Part shown: piece by piece, positions 12,542-24,859 of the stretch
Layout of the letters: each line of letters opens with the position of its first letter
How positions within the stretch are numbered: position 1 is the stretch's first letter
NCBI GenBank assembly: GCA_037892935.1
Contig: JAYXKI010000005.1
Coordinates: 806,001-870,000 of the forward strand
Direction of reading: 5' to 3'
DNA from: Phlebopus portentosus
Taxonomy: Eukaryota > Basidiomycota > Agaricomycetes > Boletales > Boletinellaceae
DNA length: 64,000 bases
The notes under the pieces: model-generated
What the model was told of the DNA's origin: nothing
Database searches by the model: none
Seen by the model: only the letters and a program-made list of their open reading frames with translations
Translations under genes and position numbers: made by a program

Positions 12542-13276
12542 TAAAACCCGAGCTATCAGCTATCTGATTCTCTTACCGATGGATAAATGAGCATGTAATA
12601 ATGTGGACTTCAAATAATCGAGGCTACGCAGCTCCAACCAGGATTAAATTACTTCTTCGAAGATAAGCGTTCGTTAAGGCCAGTCACTCGAAAACACCAC
12701 GATCTCGGATCTCAAGCTTCGTGGAAAGAAACGGGCTGTTGATACTTGACCTTCGGAGTACCGTTACTCGTTTGTAGTAAAGTGTATATAGAGAAGATCT
12801 TTGCGAACATCGTAAAAAAATGGATATGATGCTCTGTCCGATTTGCCTAGTGCGTGGGAATTTTTTGGTGGCTCGATGGCGATCTGACCGTTTTTCGATC
12901 ACGAACGAGCTACTGGGTGGTTTTATCTCAAAACTTCGGCGCTACACTTTCCATCATGCACAGGACGTCGAGGAGCTACGGCTTCTCTACACCTTGATGC
13001 TCTTATGGCGGTTTCCATGCGAGCCTTGTGTCTCGGCGTGTACGCTTACGATGCATGCATCATGGTTAATGATTGGATAGTTGCATCACATCTCCAATTG
13101 TTCGTAGTTAGATGATATCTCCGTGCTTGTATTAATGATCTTAAAAGGCAACTTTAGGCATGAACTCTGGCTCTTTGTCCTTCGCCATCCTATCTCTCTC
13201 GTGGGGGTATACTATTAGCGTTTTTTTACGTTCTTGCGGGCGCAGGGAACCTTGACACAGCGAATCTATTTTTGTC
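12542..13276. other. Intergenic spacer between 7TM-A and 7TM-B
   Basis: Holds the 3' end of 7TM-A and the promoter of 7TM-B. Plus-strand 12820-13080 is open for 86 codons, but no motif or splice context supports a gene there. Confidence 0.4.
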
Positions 13277-14834
13277 ATGACCATCGGTCTGCCTTCGTTC
13301 TACTTTCCTCTCCATGATGACGACAAATATTTACGTGCGTATCTTACTGCTCGAGGTACATTCAACGCATTGACACTTATAGGTTGATCTCGTTCATTAG
13401 AGTCTACTCATGCGACGCCCACTGTGCAGAATCCTCCTTTGAGCGCTCTAGTACTCTTCTTTACTCTACAAATTCTTGGTGGACACATCGGCATTCCAAT
13501 GATTCTCGTCACGCTCCACGTTAAAAGAGTCAAGAGACACCCGATGCTCAAGAATTTCCTTATCACCTGGTTCATATACTCCACTTCGTTCTGCATACTG
13601 TAAGTATTAATCGTTCTTGCTTTGAATGTAATTTTCAGTGCGTCGCGTTCTAGGTTATACCTGGGAAAACAGTTTGGCCGCGAACCTAGTGTTGGTCTCT
13701 GCACAGTACAGGCTTCTTTGATTTACGGTACTGCTGTGTTGTATGTATTTCATAGGAATTTTGTATTCGCGAATTCTGATTAGGCTGACCAGAACGCCAA
13801 CTGCCGGGCTTTGCTTTGTTCTATATGCAAGTAGACGTATTCAAGTTCGGGAAACGACTCACATCTAGATTTCTTCTAGCTTTGATTTGTGCTGCGTGAT
13901 TTGACTCAGAAGGAATCTGGCCATTCGCTCCGCGATTACTCGGTATGTGTTAAAAGACCTTTTTTCCGCTGAAGGAACTACAATGAGGCCATGTTGTACA
14001 GTTAATTGTCGCCCCATATATTGTTTTCTTTATATTCATTCTTTTTACAGCTTTGGTGAGTAAGATTTTGCAAGTCCACTACGAGTAGCACGGTTACGAT
14101 GCGTTCCTCAAGTATATGGGTCATTCAATTCGGAACTGATTTCAAGATCACGTTATGAGTTTTACTGCACTTTGGACTCCGGAGTTGTGTACGTCTGGAC
14201 GCTCATACATCGATGTCCTACTGATGGTCGGAATCTAGAAATGTGGTACCAGCTGCAGCTGCTCTTCTGTTATTCTTGGTGATTGTGTTTGAAGGAAAGT
14301 CACACATTATCTCGTGACAATTCAATTACTGACAGACAGACAAACAGGGCTGGTGGTGCTTAAATTGTACCGTATGCGTAAATCATACCGTACCATGAAC
14401 TCAAGTGGCGGCGCTCCAACAAATCTTATTATACGAGTCGGAGTCTTCAGTATTTACTCATTTTTGGCTATTATGTGAGCCCATGGTTCCTGCGTTCTTT
14501 CCGAATCAAATATTGAAGCACCATTTGCAGCGGGAGTATCGCTTTCTGGGCAGAAACGGGCACAGAACTGCCGTATGTCATCCAAGCCTCTCGTGAGTAT
14601 TATAGCCCGTATCATTCCTTGCCTGTTTATCATCCGCATATTTTTGTAGTCCCGACAGCAGCTTTCTTTATATTCGGTACACAGAGGGTGCGTCTTTATT
14701 AGATTAAGTCCACATACTATACTTTTAATCACGCAATACATCAGGATCTACTCGAAGCTTGGGGCGTGAATCGAATTTTTTGTTTTTCTCGGCGAAAGCC
14801 GAAGATGGTTGAAATATGCCGGGCGGGTCGATAA
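13277..14834 (+). CDS. Orphan 7TM protein (7TM-B)
   Basis: Complete-looking member of the orphan 7TM family, in about ten short exons. Exon 1 encodes MTIGLPSFYFPLHDDDKY. Later exons encode LVLFFTLQILGGHIGIPMIL, VKRHPMLKNFLITWFIY, LYLGKQFGREPSVGLCTVQASLIYG, TPTAGLCFVLYA, LIVAPYIVFFIFILFTAL, YEFYCTLDSGVV, NVVPAAAALLLFLVIVFEG, LIIRVGVFSIYSFLAIM, GTELPYVIQAS, PTAAFFIFGTQRDLLEAWGV and a short basic cytoplasmic tail ending CRAGR before TAA 14832-14834. Seven hydrophobic segments can be counted. The topology resembles a GPCR, but no established receptor class motif is present. It is co-directional with 7TM-A. Function is unknown; an environmental sensor is only an inference from topology and expansion. 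Confidence 0.7.
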
Positions 14835-14949
14835 GAAAATGTAATGACGACGTCATTTTTATGAGAAGAAACTGTAGCATTATGTTTCGTTCTACTGTAT
14901 ATATAAAGAACTAGATGTCATTCGCATGTATTTTTATTAAATCGTCTAT

Positions 14950-15650
14950 CTAGTCAAGAACAAGTTTGATGTTTGTGGCCAAGTTTCTGGACTCGAGCTC
15001 TTTCAATCGTGGGAGTTGCTGACGAAGAGCAAGATACACCGGTAAGATGAAGAAGATCGGAACGAAGTTGCGAAAGGGATCAACCTGCTCGTTACTTGGA
15101 TGTAGCATGGTGAACATCTATCTGTTCTTGCTGCTACGATCTGGGGTGATAGTTGGCTCATCATTCTGTTTTGGGCAATTTGATTTCTTGTTGTAATCTG
15201 CGTTATTCTATATGAAATAAGGGCAACTTTGGACTATATACCTACGCACGCTAGTCGGTAAGTGAGGTAGAATACGTGCATCAGGCTAAGGAACATGGGA
15301 GGAGAGAGACCCCAATTCGAGAAACCCGAGTATGATCAAAGACAGGAGCTTGTCTACTTATCTTGCATGATTCTGACGAAAGCAATACAACGTCTCTAGT
15401 TGTTGCCTCGAGTCGCCATCTTTGGACGTAGCGTTGAACTTAGAAGTGAGTCTGTACTATATATTCCATTATTGGAATACCTGCGGAATCAAACAAGATA
15501 GAAGCACCAATCTGGAGCATAAGAACAAGCCTCAAGGTCGACATTGCTATCAGAAGAGCCCGATCTACGATGATCGTTACCACAGACGTCAAGTTGAGTG
15601 ATGCATGAAACCTCGTTCTTGTCATCTGGCCCGAGCTTCGCTGCATTTCG
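14950..15650 (-). pseudogene. Possible degraded or unresolved membrane-protein gene
   Basis: Several coding-like stretches lie on the minus strand. The last reads NEQVDPFRNFVPIFFILPVYLAL ... LKELESRNLATNIKLVLD and stops at 14950-14952. The frame continues upstream through NNADYNKKSNCPKQNDEPTITP but meets an in-frame TAG at the SSKNR/MFTM boundary (about 15116). Further upstream are LLSLIILGFLELGSLSSHVP, LMHVFYLTYRLACVG and, near 15440-15600, VVTIIVDRALLIAMSTLRLVLMLQIGASI. The hydrophobic segments suggest a polytopic membrane protein. No family was recognised. It could be a real multi-exon gene with an unrecognised splice at the TAG, or a decayed copy. Confidence 0.33.
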
Positions 15651-15803
15651 TACTGCCAATTGTTGCCATCTATCTGGCTGGCTCTCGTATCGGGATGTAG
15701 GTCATTTCATATTTGATTTGAACACCCGTGTAATTCTACTTATCCATTTCGGGTTCAGAAGATCGTCTACACTCTTTTCATGATCAGTCCCTTGAACCTA
15801 CGA

Positions 15804-15820
15804 ACAACAACAACAACAAC
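15804..15820. repeat. Short CAA trinucleotide repeat
   Basis: About five to six tandem CAA units lie just upstream of the DUF6533 gene. This is a simple microsatellite in the presumed 5' region. Confidence 0.7.
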
Positions 15821-15894
15821 ATCTGATGATTTCTGTGTTGTCACGGTGTTCGCATACTTCCGAAGGAGGAGGGTACTTATAGGTTTTGGCAAGA

Positions 15895-17531
15895 ATGATT
15901 CAATTCCGTCACCCCCTCGCTGCGCGTATGCCTAACCTTATACAGGACTCATCCCAATTCACTGCAGCAGATTTGCAACATCTGCGATACACTGCTGTGA
16001 GTTTCTTTCACTTGTTTTTTATATTCGGTCTGAATCTCAACTTACTGAATGCAGTTTGTTGATGGTAGGGACCGTACGGTTCAATGAGGTAGAATGAGAA
16101 ATTGACCAATTTGTTCCACATCAACAGTCGCGACCTTCACAATACTGGTGAGCACAAATCCATCGGAATTTTCAAAAGCATCTGACACTTTTTATCAGAT
16201 TTATGATTATTTGATCACTTGCGAGCGAGAGACACAGCTTGTATGGCCTATGTCATGGAAATCACCAGTGAAGATTTTGTATTTATTGACTCGATACATG
16301 CCGTTCTTCGACATGACCATCAACATATGGCGTAAGTCAGTTCTGCATAATTCAAAATGCTTCATTTGACTTCCATTAAATTAGATCACTTCAAACCCGG
16401 CATGTCGATTGCTGATTGTAGTTTCGCGTACAAGTCTATGGGCTGTAAGTAGCGCTCCCTGGGACCACTTGTGGCTCTAAACCTAAGCTACTTGCTGTGC
16501 AGGGGCTATTATATCTGGATTCGTTGTCGCAGAAAGTAAACGTGATGTATAAGATCAAAATATAGATACTGACAATTGCTCATCAGTCATTCTATGTTTA
16601 CGAACATGGGCGGTCTGGGGTAGATCACGAGTAGTGGCTATAGGGCTTTTTGTGTGGTGCATCGTGTTGTTGGTAGCTAGCTTGATAATCAACGGTATAT
16701 TCCTGGAGACACTCGGCTGTAAGTATCCAACTCTATTCATGCTAAATGTGTTGTTAAGAATCCATGATATAGTTTCGTCCATGCCAGACCACATTGCTGG
16801 ATGCTTTGTGAAGAGTGGAAGCCCGATCATCGCTGTTGACTGGGTCTTGATCACAGTTTTTGAAGCGGGTGTGTGTCAATCCTTTTCATCTAACATAGAA
16901 ATCGCACCTCATATATTCTAGGTATATTGGTGCTGATGCTTATCAAAGCATTTCAGAACTGTAAGTACTGACTTCACGACTATACTGTAGCGATTGATCC
17001 GAAGAGGATTGCAAAAGATCAAATGCACGGTCAATCACATCTCTATACCATTGTCTATCGGGACGGTAGGTGCAATCAAATTTTCGACTTGGATATATTG
17101 TACTGACAGCATCGACTTTCCAGGAACCGTTTTCTATGTGTATCTATTTGGTTCGTGGTGTTGCTTTACAAGCATAAATTACATTTCTAATCGAATCATT
17201 CAGCTCTATCAGCTATGAATGTTTCCGTCATAGTGACACTGCCGGTGAGTTTCTTGCATTTACTATCTCTTGTAATCACCGTATAAATCAACGAAGAATA
17301 GACGAATCTCGCTCTCATTCTTACAAAGTGAGAATATTTGCATCGAGATCCATTCAATAAAGCAAGCTAACATGTAATAGTTTGGAACGTGTCATCCATG
17401 CCATTCTCACGTCTAGGATTATCATGAATCTTCGTGGTCTGGTATTTGACTCTTCAGACGAAGTGTATGGTGCAGAGTTGATTTCTCGTCCCATCAAATT
17501 TTGTGACCGATTCGGAGAGGGATCGTGTTAG
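15895..17531 (+). CDS. DUF6533-domain membrane protein
   Basis: Multi-spanning membrane protein of the DUF6533 family, which is abundant in mushroom-forming fungi and has no assigned function. Exon 1 (15895-15993) gives MIQFRHPLAARMPNLIQ ... ADLQHLRYT. Subsequent exons give VATFTIL, YDYLITCERETQLVWPMSWKSP with VKILYLLTRYMPFFD, HHFKPGMSIADCSFAYKSMG, WAIISGFVVAE, LCLRTWAVWGRSR, LFVWCIVLLVASLIINGIF, AGCFVKSGSP, and WVLITVFEAGILVLMLIKAFQ. The final exon ends RVIHAILTSRIIMNLRGL followed by a cytoplasmic tail and TAG 17529-17531. The YDY...E...W start, the LLTRY block and the closing R..H..LTSRI.MNLR block are the family's hallmarks. At least ten exons are needed. The family is distinct from the neighbouring 7TM family although both are polytopic. 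Confidence 0.8.
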
Positions 17532-17958
17532 TCCGGACCTCCTGTATCGAATTGTATGTCTATCAGCCTCTTGTTATCCTCATTCCCCGGGCCATGAATT
17601 TGAACCGGACTAGGTACTTGCTCTCTACTACTATGAGATCCATTTCGTGCATTCAAATATAATACTCGAGATCGACTAGATACTTCTGAATATGTGTCGG
17701 ATTCGCGGTTGATTCGAACAAGTCATATCTTCCTTAAGATATAATTATGTTGCCGAGTTGCATAGATCGATGCATATACATCATGAAGTGAATACACGTA
17801 AAACAGTTCGGTTTACTCGGGGAGTTCGACATTCAGACTGAGAAATACAAGATAATTCAATACGCAATTGGATAGAAACCGATTGCCTATTTGTGAGGCA
17901 AAGATTTGACTCTCATTGAATATTGTTTCCCAAACTCGCAGGTCACGGTAAGCTTATA
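17532..17958. other. Convergent 3' spacer
   Basis: AT-rich region between the stops of the DUF6533 gene and MFS-A. No coding signal was seen. Confidence 0.5.
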
Positions 17959-20314
17959 TTAAAGAGCAGCTTTGCCCGCCGTCTATATTCAAGCCAGATT
18001 ATCTCGAATTTGAGTCATACACATAGTTTGCAACTTACCTCGATCGGAAGAAGCACAGTAAGAAGGGCCGCTACCATAAACAAAGAAGCAGACACGAAAA
18101 CCGGCCTATAGACCGCGGAATTAGTGACACTGTCAGTAACTATCATGCTGGACACACAGGTGAGAACGTACGCATTCGCCCCGATGCTAGATGATCCACC
18201 ATCACGGCTTGTCGTAATTATCTTGATGACAGGCGCAAGAAGACCTGTTATGCGATTGAAGGCAGAGCACAGAGCATCTCCTGTGCCCCTATGAGGGGTA
18301 GGAAACACTTCAGGCGTGTATGCATAGAGGACGCCATACATCTGTTTACCTGGAATAAATGAACGATACAATGGGAGAGGTTGACCAATTGCTTACCGCA
18401 TTTCTGTAAAATATTCTCAGCGTCGCATCAAGGAAGGAGAAGAAAACTTTACGGGTGTACTCACTGTGTGAATGAAGCGGCACAGGAGAACCCAAGATCG
18501 GACGCTTCATCTTTAGCGGTCGTAAAGAGGAAAAGAAAAAGGCCTGTCAATATTGTGGACAGTGCAAGTGCCATTTTTCTGCCTCCGATGGTAAACTTTC
18601 CGGATTTTCTTGTCCAATCGACCAAAATACACGCAACAATCGAACCTGGAATTCCACAAATGGACGTGATACTATAATCACGGTAAGTTTGGTTTGTCGA
18701 GCTTGACGCGTGAAGTTTATCCGCAAGATACAGAGGAAGAAAGCCGTTAAATAACGGATACGCGAGTCCAATGGTACTGAAGAGAAAGCACCGTTCAATA
18801 TCTTATAAGGCGTGATGTAGTATCTACTCACCCCCAGATGAGAATAATCAGAGATGAGTTGATGAATAGCATTTTCGTCGAGAATAGCGGACGCACGTGC
18901 TCTCTGCAGAGAGGAATCCAGGAGAATGAATCCATGGAGCATATTGGAACTTACAGCGAAAAAACAGAAAAGGACTTCTTCAGTAAAGACGCCACCGATC
19001 CATTTTCCGAATAATCGGTGGCGCCTGGATTGGCAGCCTTAAGTTTTTCTAATGTGAGCGTAATGTTACGCCCGTTGCGCTTTGCTATGTATTGTAACAC
19101 ATGGATCGCTTCTTCATCACGCCCTGAGGCAGCAAGAAATTTGGATGACTCCTGGAGCTCGAATATAGCATATCGACAGAAGAACATTGCGAACGTCAAG
19201 CAGCCCCTGTTTCGAAGAAAAAAGTCCACATATGACAAGTGTTTTGAAGGTTAAACAAGCGTACATTGTGTATCTATACGCAGGAGTGAAGAGCAAAGCG
19301 CTTGTTAGCATAAAAATTTGTTTACAATCGCTTCATTCTTACAGGGAGTATCTCCACCCTTTATCCGATGGATAGTTTTCAACAAACACCCAAACGATGA
19401 GCGAAGCAATAAGCTGGCCTACGGACCAGAAAGCCGATAGGAAGGTCAGGAGCCACTTTGGCTAGTTCAGCAGAGCCAAATAAATGAATACGAGTGGTTA
19501 CAGACCTGATGGGACTGTGGAATATGTTCTAGGAAAAGAGCGCCTATGGAGTTTTAGAGATAATTCTTGTTCGATACTGGAAAATTAGATACCATCGACA
19601 GGTAGGCTGAGATCTCCTGAATAAGCAGTTTTTCCTGAGCGGTGAATTCTCTGACACTCACTTTCCGCCGACGCTAAACCCGATACATGCTACGAGGGAG
19701 CACAGTGCAACAAAATTCAGAGCCCCTCCAGCAGCGATACCAAATACCCCCTTAATGTTGAATGCAGTGAGTCTACTTCAAAGTAGGTACATTTGCTATA
19801 CCCACAGTCAAAAACAAAGTGATTTGCCATGAAGGCTTGCGTCCTATCACGTCCGCAAGACTGCCAAAAAATGTTGCACCTGTGATGAGCCCGGCGTAAA
19901 GAGACAGTGTGATATACTCGACCCTAGGCGGATCCAAGTCGATTTGTACCTGCGGCAGAATTATAGCAACACCCTGTAGCCATAAATCTTCAAGTGTGCC
20001 ATTCAGAGCATAATGTATCAGAAACGTGCTGCTTGAATACAATCATACGAGTCTTGCTTACTATCCGCTAGCCATCCAAAACCCGACAAAATAAAAAGCT
20101 CCCATTGATACCGACCAAAGCCAACTTCATTCTGGAGGCATTGATTGACTACAGAGCAGCTGAGCAGGCCAATTCGTCAAATGATAAGCCGGCACGCACT
20201 CAGATGACTTTTCGCCAGATACGCTGTGCCAACGCCATCAGTTTCAGATGCTGCAAGCTCAGACTCGTGCTTCGAATCACTGTGACTCTCTACATGCTCA
20301 TCGAGGCCTGTCAT
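17959..20314 (-). CDS. MFS transporter, SV2/sugar-porter-like (MFS-A)
   Basis: Twelve-TM major facilitator superfamily carrier, paralogous to two genes at 45.6-51.4 kb. Exon 1 (ATG at 20312-20314) encodes MTGLDEHVESHSDSKHESEL ... GTAYLAKSHLS. After an intron comes QNEVGFGRYQWELFILSGFGWLAD, then LWLQGVAIILPQVQIDL and RVEYITLSLYAGLITG. The MFS motif A appears as GSLADVIGRK. Later segments are FAMFFCRYAIFELQESSKFL, DEEAIHVLQYIAKRNGR, IGGRKMALALSTILTGLFLFLF, a YAYTPEVFPTPHRGTGDALCSAFNRI block, PVFVSASLFMVAALLTVLLPIE and the closing TAGKAAL with TAA at 17959-17961. The frame is intact in the region where MFS-C is shifted. The substrate is unknown. It is divergent from 7TM-C with about 690 bp between starts. 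Confidence 0.8.
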
Positions 20315-21002
20315 TTTGTCAGTGTTTGTATATGCTAATCAGGGGCCTTTTGTAGATAAAAAACCGGACAAAAAGGCGCGACCGAGTTATATAGTAGAAC
20401 AGACGAACCTTAACAGATGCATCCATTCCGCCCGCACATATTAACTGCGAAGAAGATGTTCCAGCTGCATCATCGGCTCGGTGTCCAAAGATATAGACTC
20501 TGTGAAAGTACCAGACCAAGTCGCTTAGTGCCTTCCTTTTCAGGTATCACACTTTTGCTTCCGTTCCACTGGTGCCGCCGCCGCCGCCGCCCTACTTCCA
20601 ATACCATCCACTCCAATGAGAGAATCGGAAATCCGGCCTTCCCGGGTCGAGGTCTCACCTCGGCGGTGACCTTGACAGAAGGCATGGCCATACGGGCAGT
20701 GTACTTGTCTCCGTCGGATTGTAATTCCTGACGGGAGAGTTCTGATTGTTACCAGGTCTGTTCTCGTATTCAATCTTTTGTAGAATCAGATGAGAGTGCA
20801 GCTCTCCGTTGAAGTCATGATAGGACAATTGATACAACTGCACGACGTGAGAAGCTGTTGCATCAGGTTACTACGGTGCAAGATAAAGAAATGGCTTGGT
20901 CTACCCATCTTCTATCCTCCCGTCTTCTTCCTCTCAGTCTTTCCTTTAACCTGTCGGTGCTGGTCACCCGTATCGGCAACTCTGTGAGGGCTCTCTTCAG
21001 AT
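20315..21002. promoter_or_regulatory. Divergent promoter region, MFS-A / 7TM-C
   Basis: About 690 bp shared upstream region. It contains a short run of GCC triplets (20574-20590). Open frames here carry no recognised motifs. No specific factor site is claimed. Confidence 0.4.
20574..20590. repeat. GCC trinucleotide run
   Basis: Five to six GCC/CCG units in the MFS-A/7TM-C intergenic region. Confidence 0.7.
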
Positions 21003-22581
21003 ATGCTTTTTGATCTTCCGTCGTTTTACTTCCCTTTGCGAGAGGACGATGGATACCCTGGTGTGTCTTTTCGCTGGCAAGATAGTGACCGAGGCTGAGT
21101 TATGGATGTTTCAGGCACTCAAACTCTCCTCGCGACATCGGACGGGCGAAATTACAGTCTTGGCGGCGTTGTCATCTTCTTTTTCTTGCAGATATTTGCG
21201 GGACAGATTGGTGTCCCAGGCATTCTTCTCACTCTTTACATCGTAAAAGGGTTGAGGAGACATCCCATGCTTGTGAATTTTCTTGTAACTTGGATAATCT
21301 ACTCTATTTCTTTCTGCTTACTGTGAGTTCTGTCTTCAGAACCGATACTCTTTTCTGACTATATCCAAGTCTGTACCTGGGAAAGCAATTCGGTCCAGAA
21401 CCTAAACATGCACTTTGCGATATTCAAGCATCTCTTATCTATGGAACAGCCGTTATGTGAGTGCCCGAACAAGAGAATCTTGGCGCATGAAAGATAATGA
21501 AATTACGCAGGACTCCGACTGCTGGGCTTTCTTTCGTTCTGAGTGTTTGTATTCATTTGTGTATATCACTTGAAACCAGGCAGAATGGCTTACACGCAAC
21601 AGCTTTGGTTCGGACTTCAGGCCGTCGCAGAAAATAGGTCGGATATTCCAAATCATAAATTAAGGGATCATATGGTATGTCTCCTCTTTTGTGGACAGTG
21701 CCCGATGCTGAAAGGGTACCGACCAGCTGATTGCTGCACCATATGCCACTTTTGTGGGTTTCGTTTTATTTACAGCGCTGGTGAGCTATTATGAAGTCAA
21801 GATTTACTGCAGAACTGACGCATTGCTTAGTATGGAGCATCTAGCTCTGTCTCGAGAAACCGTTATTTGTTTTATTGCACCATTAATTCGAGGATCGTGT
21901 ACGTCTGCTGTGGTTTAGCTGCTCTATAATTGACAACTATTTCGTGCAGTAACGTGGTTCCAGGAATCGCTGCTGTGATAATGTTGACTATAATTGTTTT
22001 TGAAGGTAATGGTCTTGCTCCTTGTCTGGAAAAGATGCGGTGATTTAGTCTTCATTTGAACAGGTTTGATTGCGTACAAGCTGTATCACATGCACAAGGC
22101 TTTTGTCAGTATGCGTTCGAACAGTGGCCCACCACTTCATATGATAATCAGGGTCGCGGTTTTCAGCATCTACTCTTTTCTGTCGATTGTGTGCGTATCT
22201 TATCTTACACATGAATGTCTCATGAATTGAATTTGTTATGCACAAATTTGAAGGGCGTGCATCAGTTTCTGGTCCAAAACAGGAGCAGAATTGCCTTACA
22301 TTATTCAGGCATCCCGTGAGTTTAGATATGATTCGCGGTACTGATTGTCTCCATTGACTCATTCTCTGTAAATTCAGTTCCGACGGCTGCGTTCGTGATA
22401 TTCGGCACTCAACGAGTAGGTCGAATCAAAATTCCTTGAGCTTTTGTTGAAACTGACGGCCTCGATTTAGGACATTCTCGAAGCTTGGGGTGTGATTCGT
22501 CTCTGGCATTTCCTGAGACGCAAGCCCAAGCCAGTCCGAATTGATGAGATTTCAAAATTCAAGCCGGTTCTCGATTCTTGA
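21003..22581 (+). CDS. Orphan 7TM protein (7TM-C)
   Basis: Well-preserved member of the orphan 7TM family. The ATG at 21003 starts MLFDLPSFYFPLREDDGYP, nearly the same leader as 7TM-B. Exons then encode VVIFFFLQIFAGQIGVPGILL, LRRHPMLVNFLVTWIIYS, LYLGKQFGPEPKHALCDIQASLIYG, TPTAGLSFVLS, a soluble loop WFGLQAVAENRSDIPNHK, LIAAPYATFVGFVLFTAL, RYLFYCTINSRIV, NVVPGIAAVIMLTIIVFEG, MIIRVAVFSIYSFLSI, GAELPYIIQAS, PTAAFVIFGTQRDILEAWGV and a basic tail ending KPVLDS before TGA 22579-22581. Splice sites are mostly GT-AG and match the phase of the other copies. It is closest in sequence to 7TM-B and 7TM-D. It converges on TLC-1 with about 400 bp between stops. Confidence 0.75.
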
Positions 22582-22988
22582 GGACAGTTACCTATTTCCA
22601 ACGGGAACAATTCTGTTAGCTGGGGCAAGACTAAATTATGGTCTGCATCAGAAGATGAACGAACATCTTCTTTCTGTATTCCCTATCAGCTGTAATAACC
22701 ACGTTTGTTGTTGACCTTTCGAACTTGGTGAAGAAAAGCGCTGCAAGAGGTTCAGCTCTCAAATGATTTATTCCAAACTACTAAACATATAATCGTGAAT
22801 GCTGGGTTTCAAAAAGAGTCTCGTCTCGTGATCACATATCTCATTGTTTCATGAATCGCAAAAAAGTCCGTAATGTATAATATTGAACAAACATACAACT
22901 CAGTGACTACATGCCGCCTGTACGAAGCGTTACTTAGACAAGAAATATATACTATCACCATTTGCTACTCACCGGCATTTGAGTTGAC
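22582..22988. other. Convergent spacer 7TM-C / TLC-1
   Basis: AT-rich 3' region of both genes. No coding signal was seen. Confidence 0.5.
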
Positions 22989-23891
22989 CTATCTGGGGTA
23001 CTGGAATTCCGATGACTTCACGGACGACTGCAGAAACTGAAATTTGGATCAGTGAGACATTTTCAGACATGTCGGGCGAAGTTACCATACTTCTGACGGC
23101 CGGAACAACTGAATGCCAAAGGAAGCCATTTTGATCGATTTATGTTCTTCACCTGAGCCTGGTGGCTTGAGAGTACAATTCAGGAGTAGAAACAGAAGAA
23201 TTGGATGAACTGCACGTACCCCCTTCACTTGAGCTTTGATCCCATCACCTGCTTGTGTCCTAAGAAGTATGCCCTTGACGGATGAAACGAACCACGTAGC
23301 GTGAAGAGTGAACGCCGCGATTAACAGATACGCGGGTATGAAACTTCCTTCAAAAGCTTCGTTTCTACCCCGTGACAGAACCGACTGGACCAACAGAATG
23401 GCGTGCAGTCCTATTCGCATGAAGAAGAAAACAGAAGCGAAAAGGACATCATTACGCAACCTTGGCCAGAGGAATGACGATGCGAGAAGGCACGTTGGTA
23501 TTTCCATGGATAGGCATATGCAGAAGATGTGCGCCCAGCCACGACTTGTTACATAAGGGAGAAGCAAGGCGTATGCAATGTGATGTATCCACCCAAGTAA
23601 AAGAGAGAGTTGTTGGGGGTACTCGATGCTTCCGATAAGGAGATCCGAAAGGAGGAAGCCTTGGAATGAACCACACATAACTTGAGAGAACGAGATCCTC
23701 AGGTTTACAGCAAGTATGTCCTGGGACAAGAGGAAGTCCCACAGGAATGGCAAACTACCTGTGGACATTGCAAGGCTCGTCAGAAACGTCACGATCCACG
23801 ATTTCTGCTGGACTCTGTCGAATCGAGAAGATGCGAAGATGAAAGCCGAACATGAGAAAAGGAGAGAGGCCAAAGAGGCAAGAAAAAACAT
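22989..23891 (-). CDS. TLC-domain (TRAM/LAG1/CLN8-like) membrane protein, copy 1 (TLC-1)
   Basis: Polytopic membrane protein with a TLC-type core: a first segment MFFLASLASLLFSCSAF, QQKSWIVTFLTSLAMS, CGSFQGFLLSDLLIG, GWIHHIAYALLLPYV, MEIPTCLLASSFLWPRLRN, FFFMRIGLHAILL, and a last segment FIPAYLLIAAFTLHATWF. The FLLSDL, HH, MEIPT and FF.R...H positions are those conserved in TLC-domain proteins (ceramide synthase, TLCD and CLN8-like), which act on or regulate membrane lipids. Small 3' exons are likely after about 23222, ending near 22989. The clean ATG is at 23891. Upstream, a second frame starts with an ATG at 23945-23947 (MQDGLTSD) and resembles the N-terminus of TLC-2, so the 5' end may be frameshifted or unrecognised. 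It pairs with 7TM-C in a duplicated unit. Confidence 0.62.
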
Positions 23892-24859
23892 TCACACGAG
23901 AAGTTAAGAGCAGAGACCGGGCAGTCGCTAGTAAGCCCATCTTGCATAACACTCTGACATATATGAATCACAGACTAGTGCTGTGCGTGAGACGCACGAG
24001 TCAGTCAAATTTAGCACCCGCACAAGCGGCGAAGGCAAAGAGAACAAGAAACTGAGGCCTATTTGTGTTCAGCTTTAGTTCGCCGTGCGATTGATATTGA
24101 CTTTGACTTCGCATCAAAACATGACTTATTTGCAGTCCGTCCATGTCGGATCCACGCCAATAATACTAGTGATTGTCACTCGTGTACAGGTGAGGCCGTG
24201 TACAGGTAAGGCGTCTTATATGTTCTCACGGATGCCTGGCAAAGATTTCACTGAATGAACGCCGTGGATTCCACGTTACCTTGCAGCCTTGAGTGACTGA
24301 CTCAGATCGGAGACTACTAGAAAGAGATCGGGACGAAAGCAAGTTACCGTGAGAATCGTAGTATTCCGATTGGACTCGTCGAAAATACCACGTGACTCGC
24401 AAGTTCCATGAGGCTAAGTGCTTGCGCTGGCTGACGAGCATAGCACTGTACTACCCGCTTCAACAGCTTCTCTATTATTTTCTCCCTCGTATCACAGTGC
24501 AAGTAAAAATCAACCAGGGCCTCCGTATGCCTTTATGTTGTTGCGATCTCTTGTCAGAATGGTGAGCGCTGTGGACGACCGGGAAATGATGCATCCGAGC
24601 ATTTTTATGTAACAACCTTGTTCCTTCAGGGCTTCCTACTTATCAGATCGTGTTGTATTGCTGAAGACGATCAAAGCTTTTAGATCGACTTTATTCAAAC
24701 GAAACTTGTTGGTTTCTGTCGAAGTGCATGCAGTGGTTACAACCATCTTTGATTGTCGCTTATGATGCGAAAATAAGTACTCTGCAAATGCAAGTTCGGC
24801 GACTACTCAGTACTGTAACCCCGCTTTCTGTCTGTACTGGACGATCTTTCTCATACACC
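23892..24859. promoter_or_regulatory. Divergent region TLC-1 / 7TM-D with E-box
   Basis: About 970 bp between the two divergent starts. A palindromic CACGTG lies at 24389-24394. A short imperfect direct repeat (two copies of a GTGTACAGGT-type 15-mer) lies near 24183-24212. No convincing open reading frame was found. Confidence 0.4.

Noticed and set aside
12820..13080. 86-codon plus-strand frame in the 7TM-A/7TM-B spacer
   Set aside because: No domain, no splice context, composition unlike neighbouring proteins.
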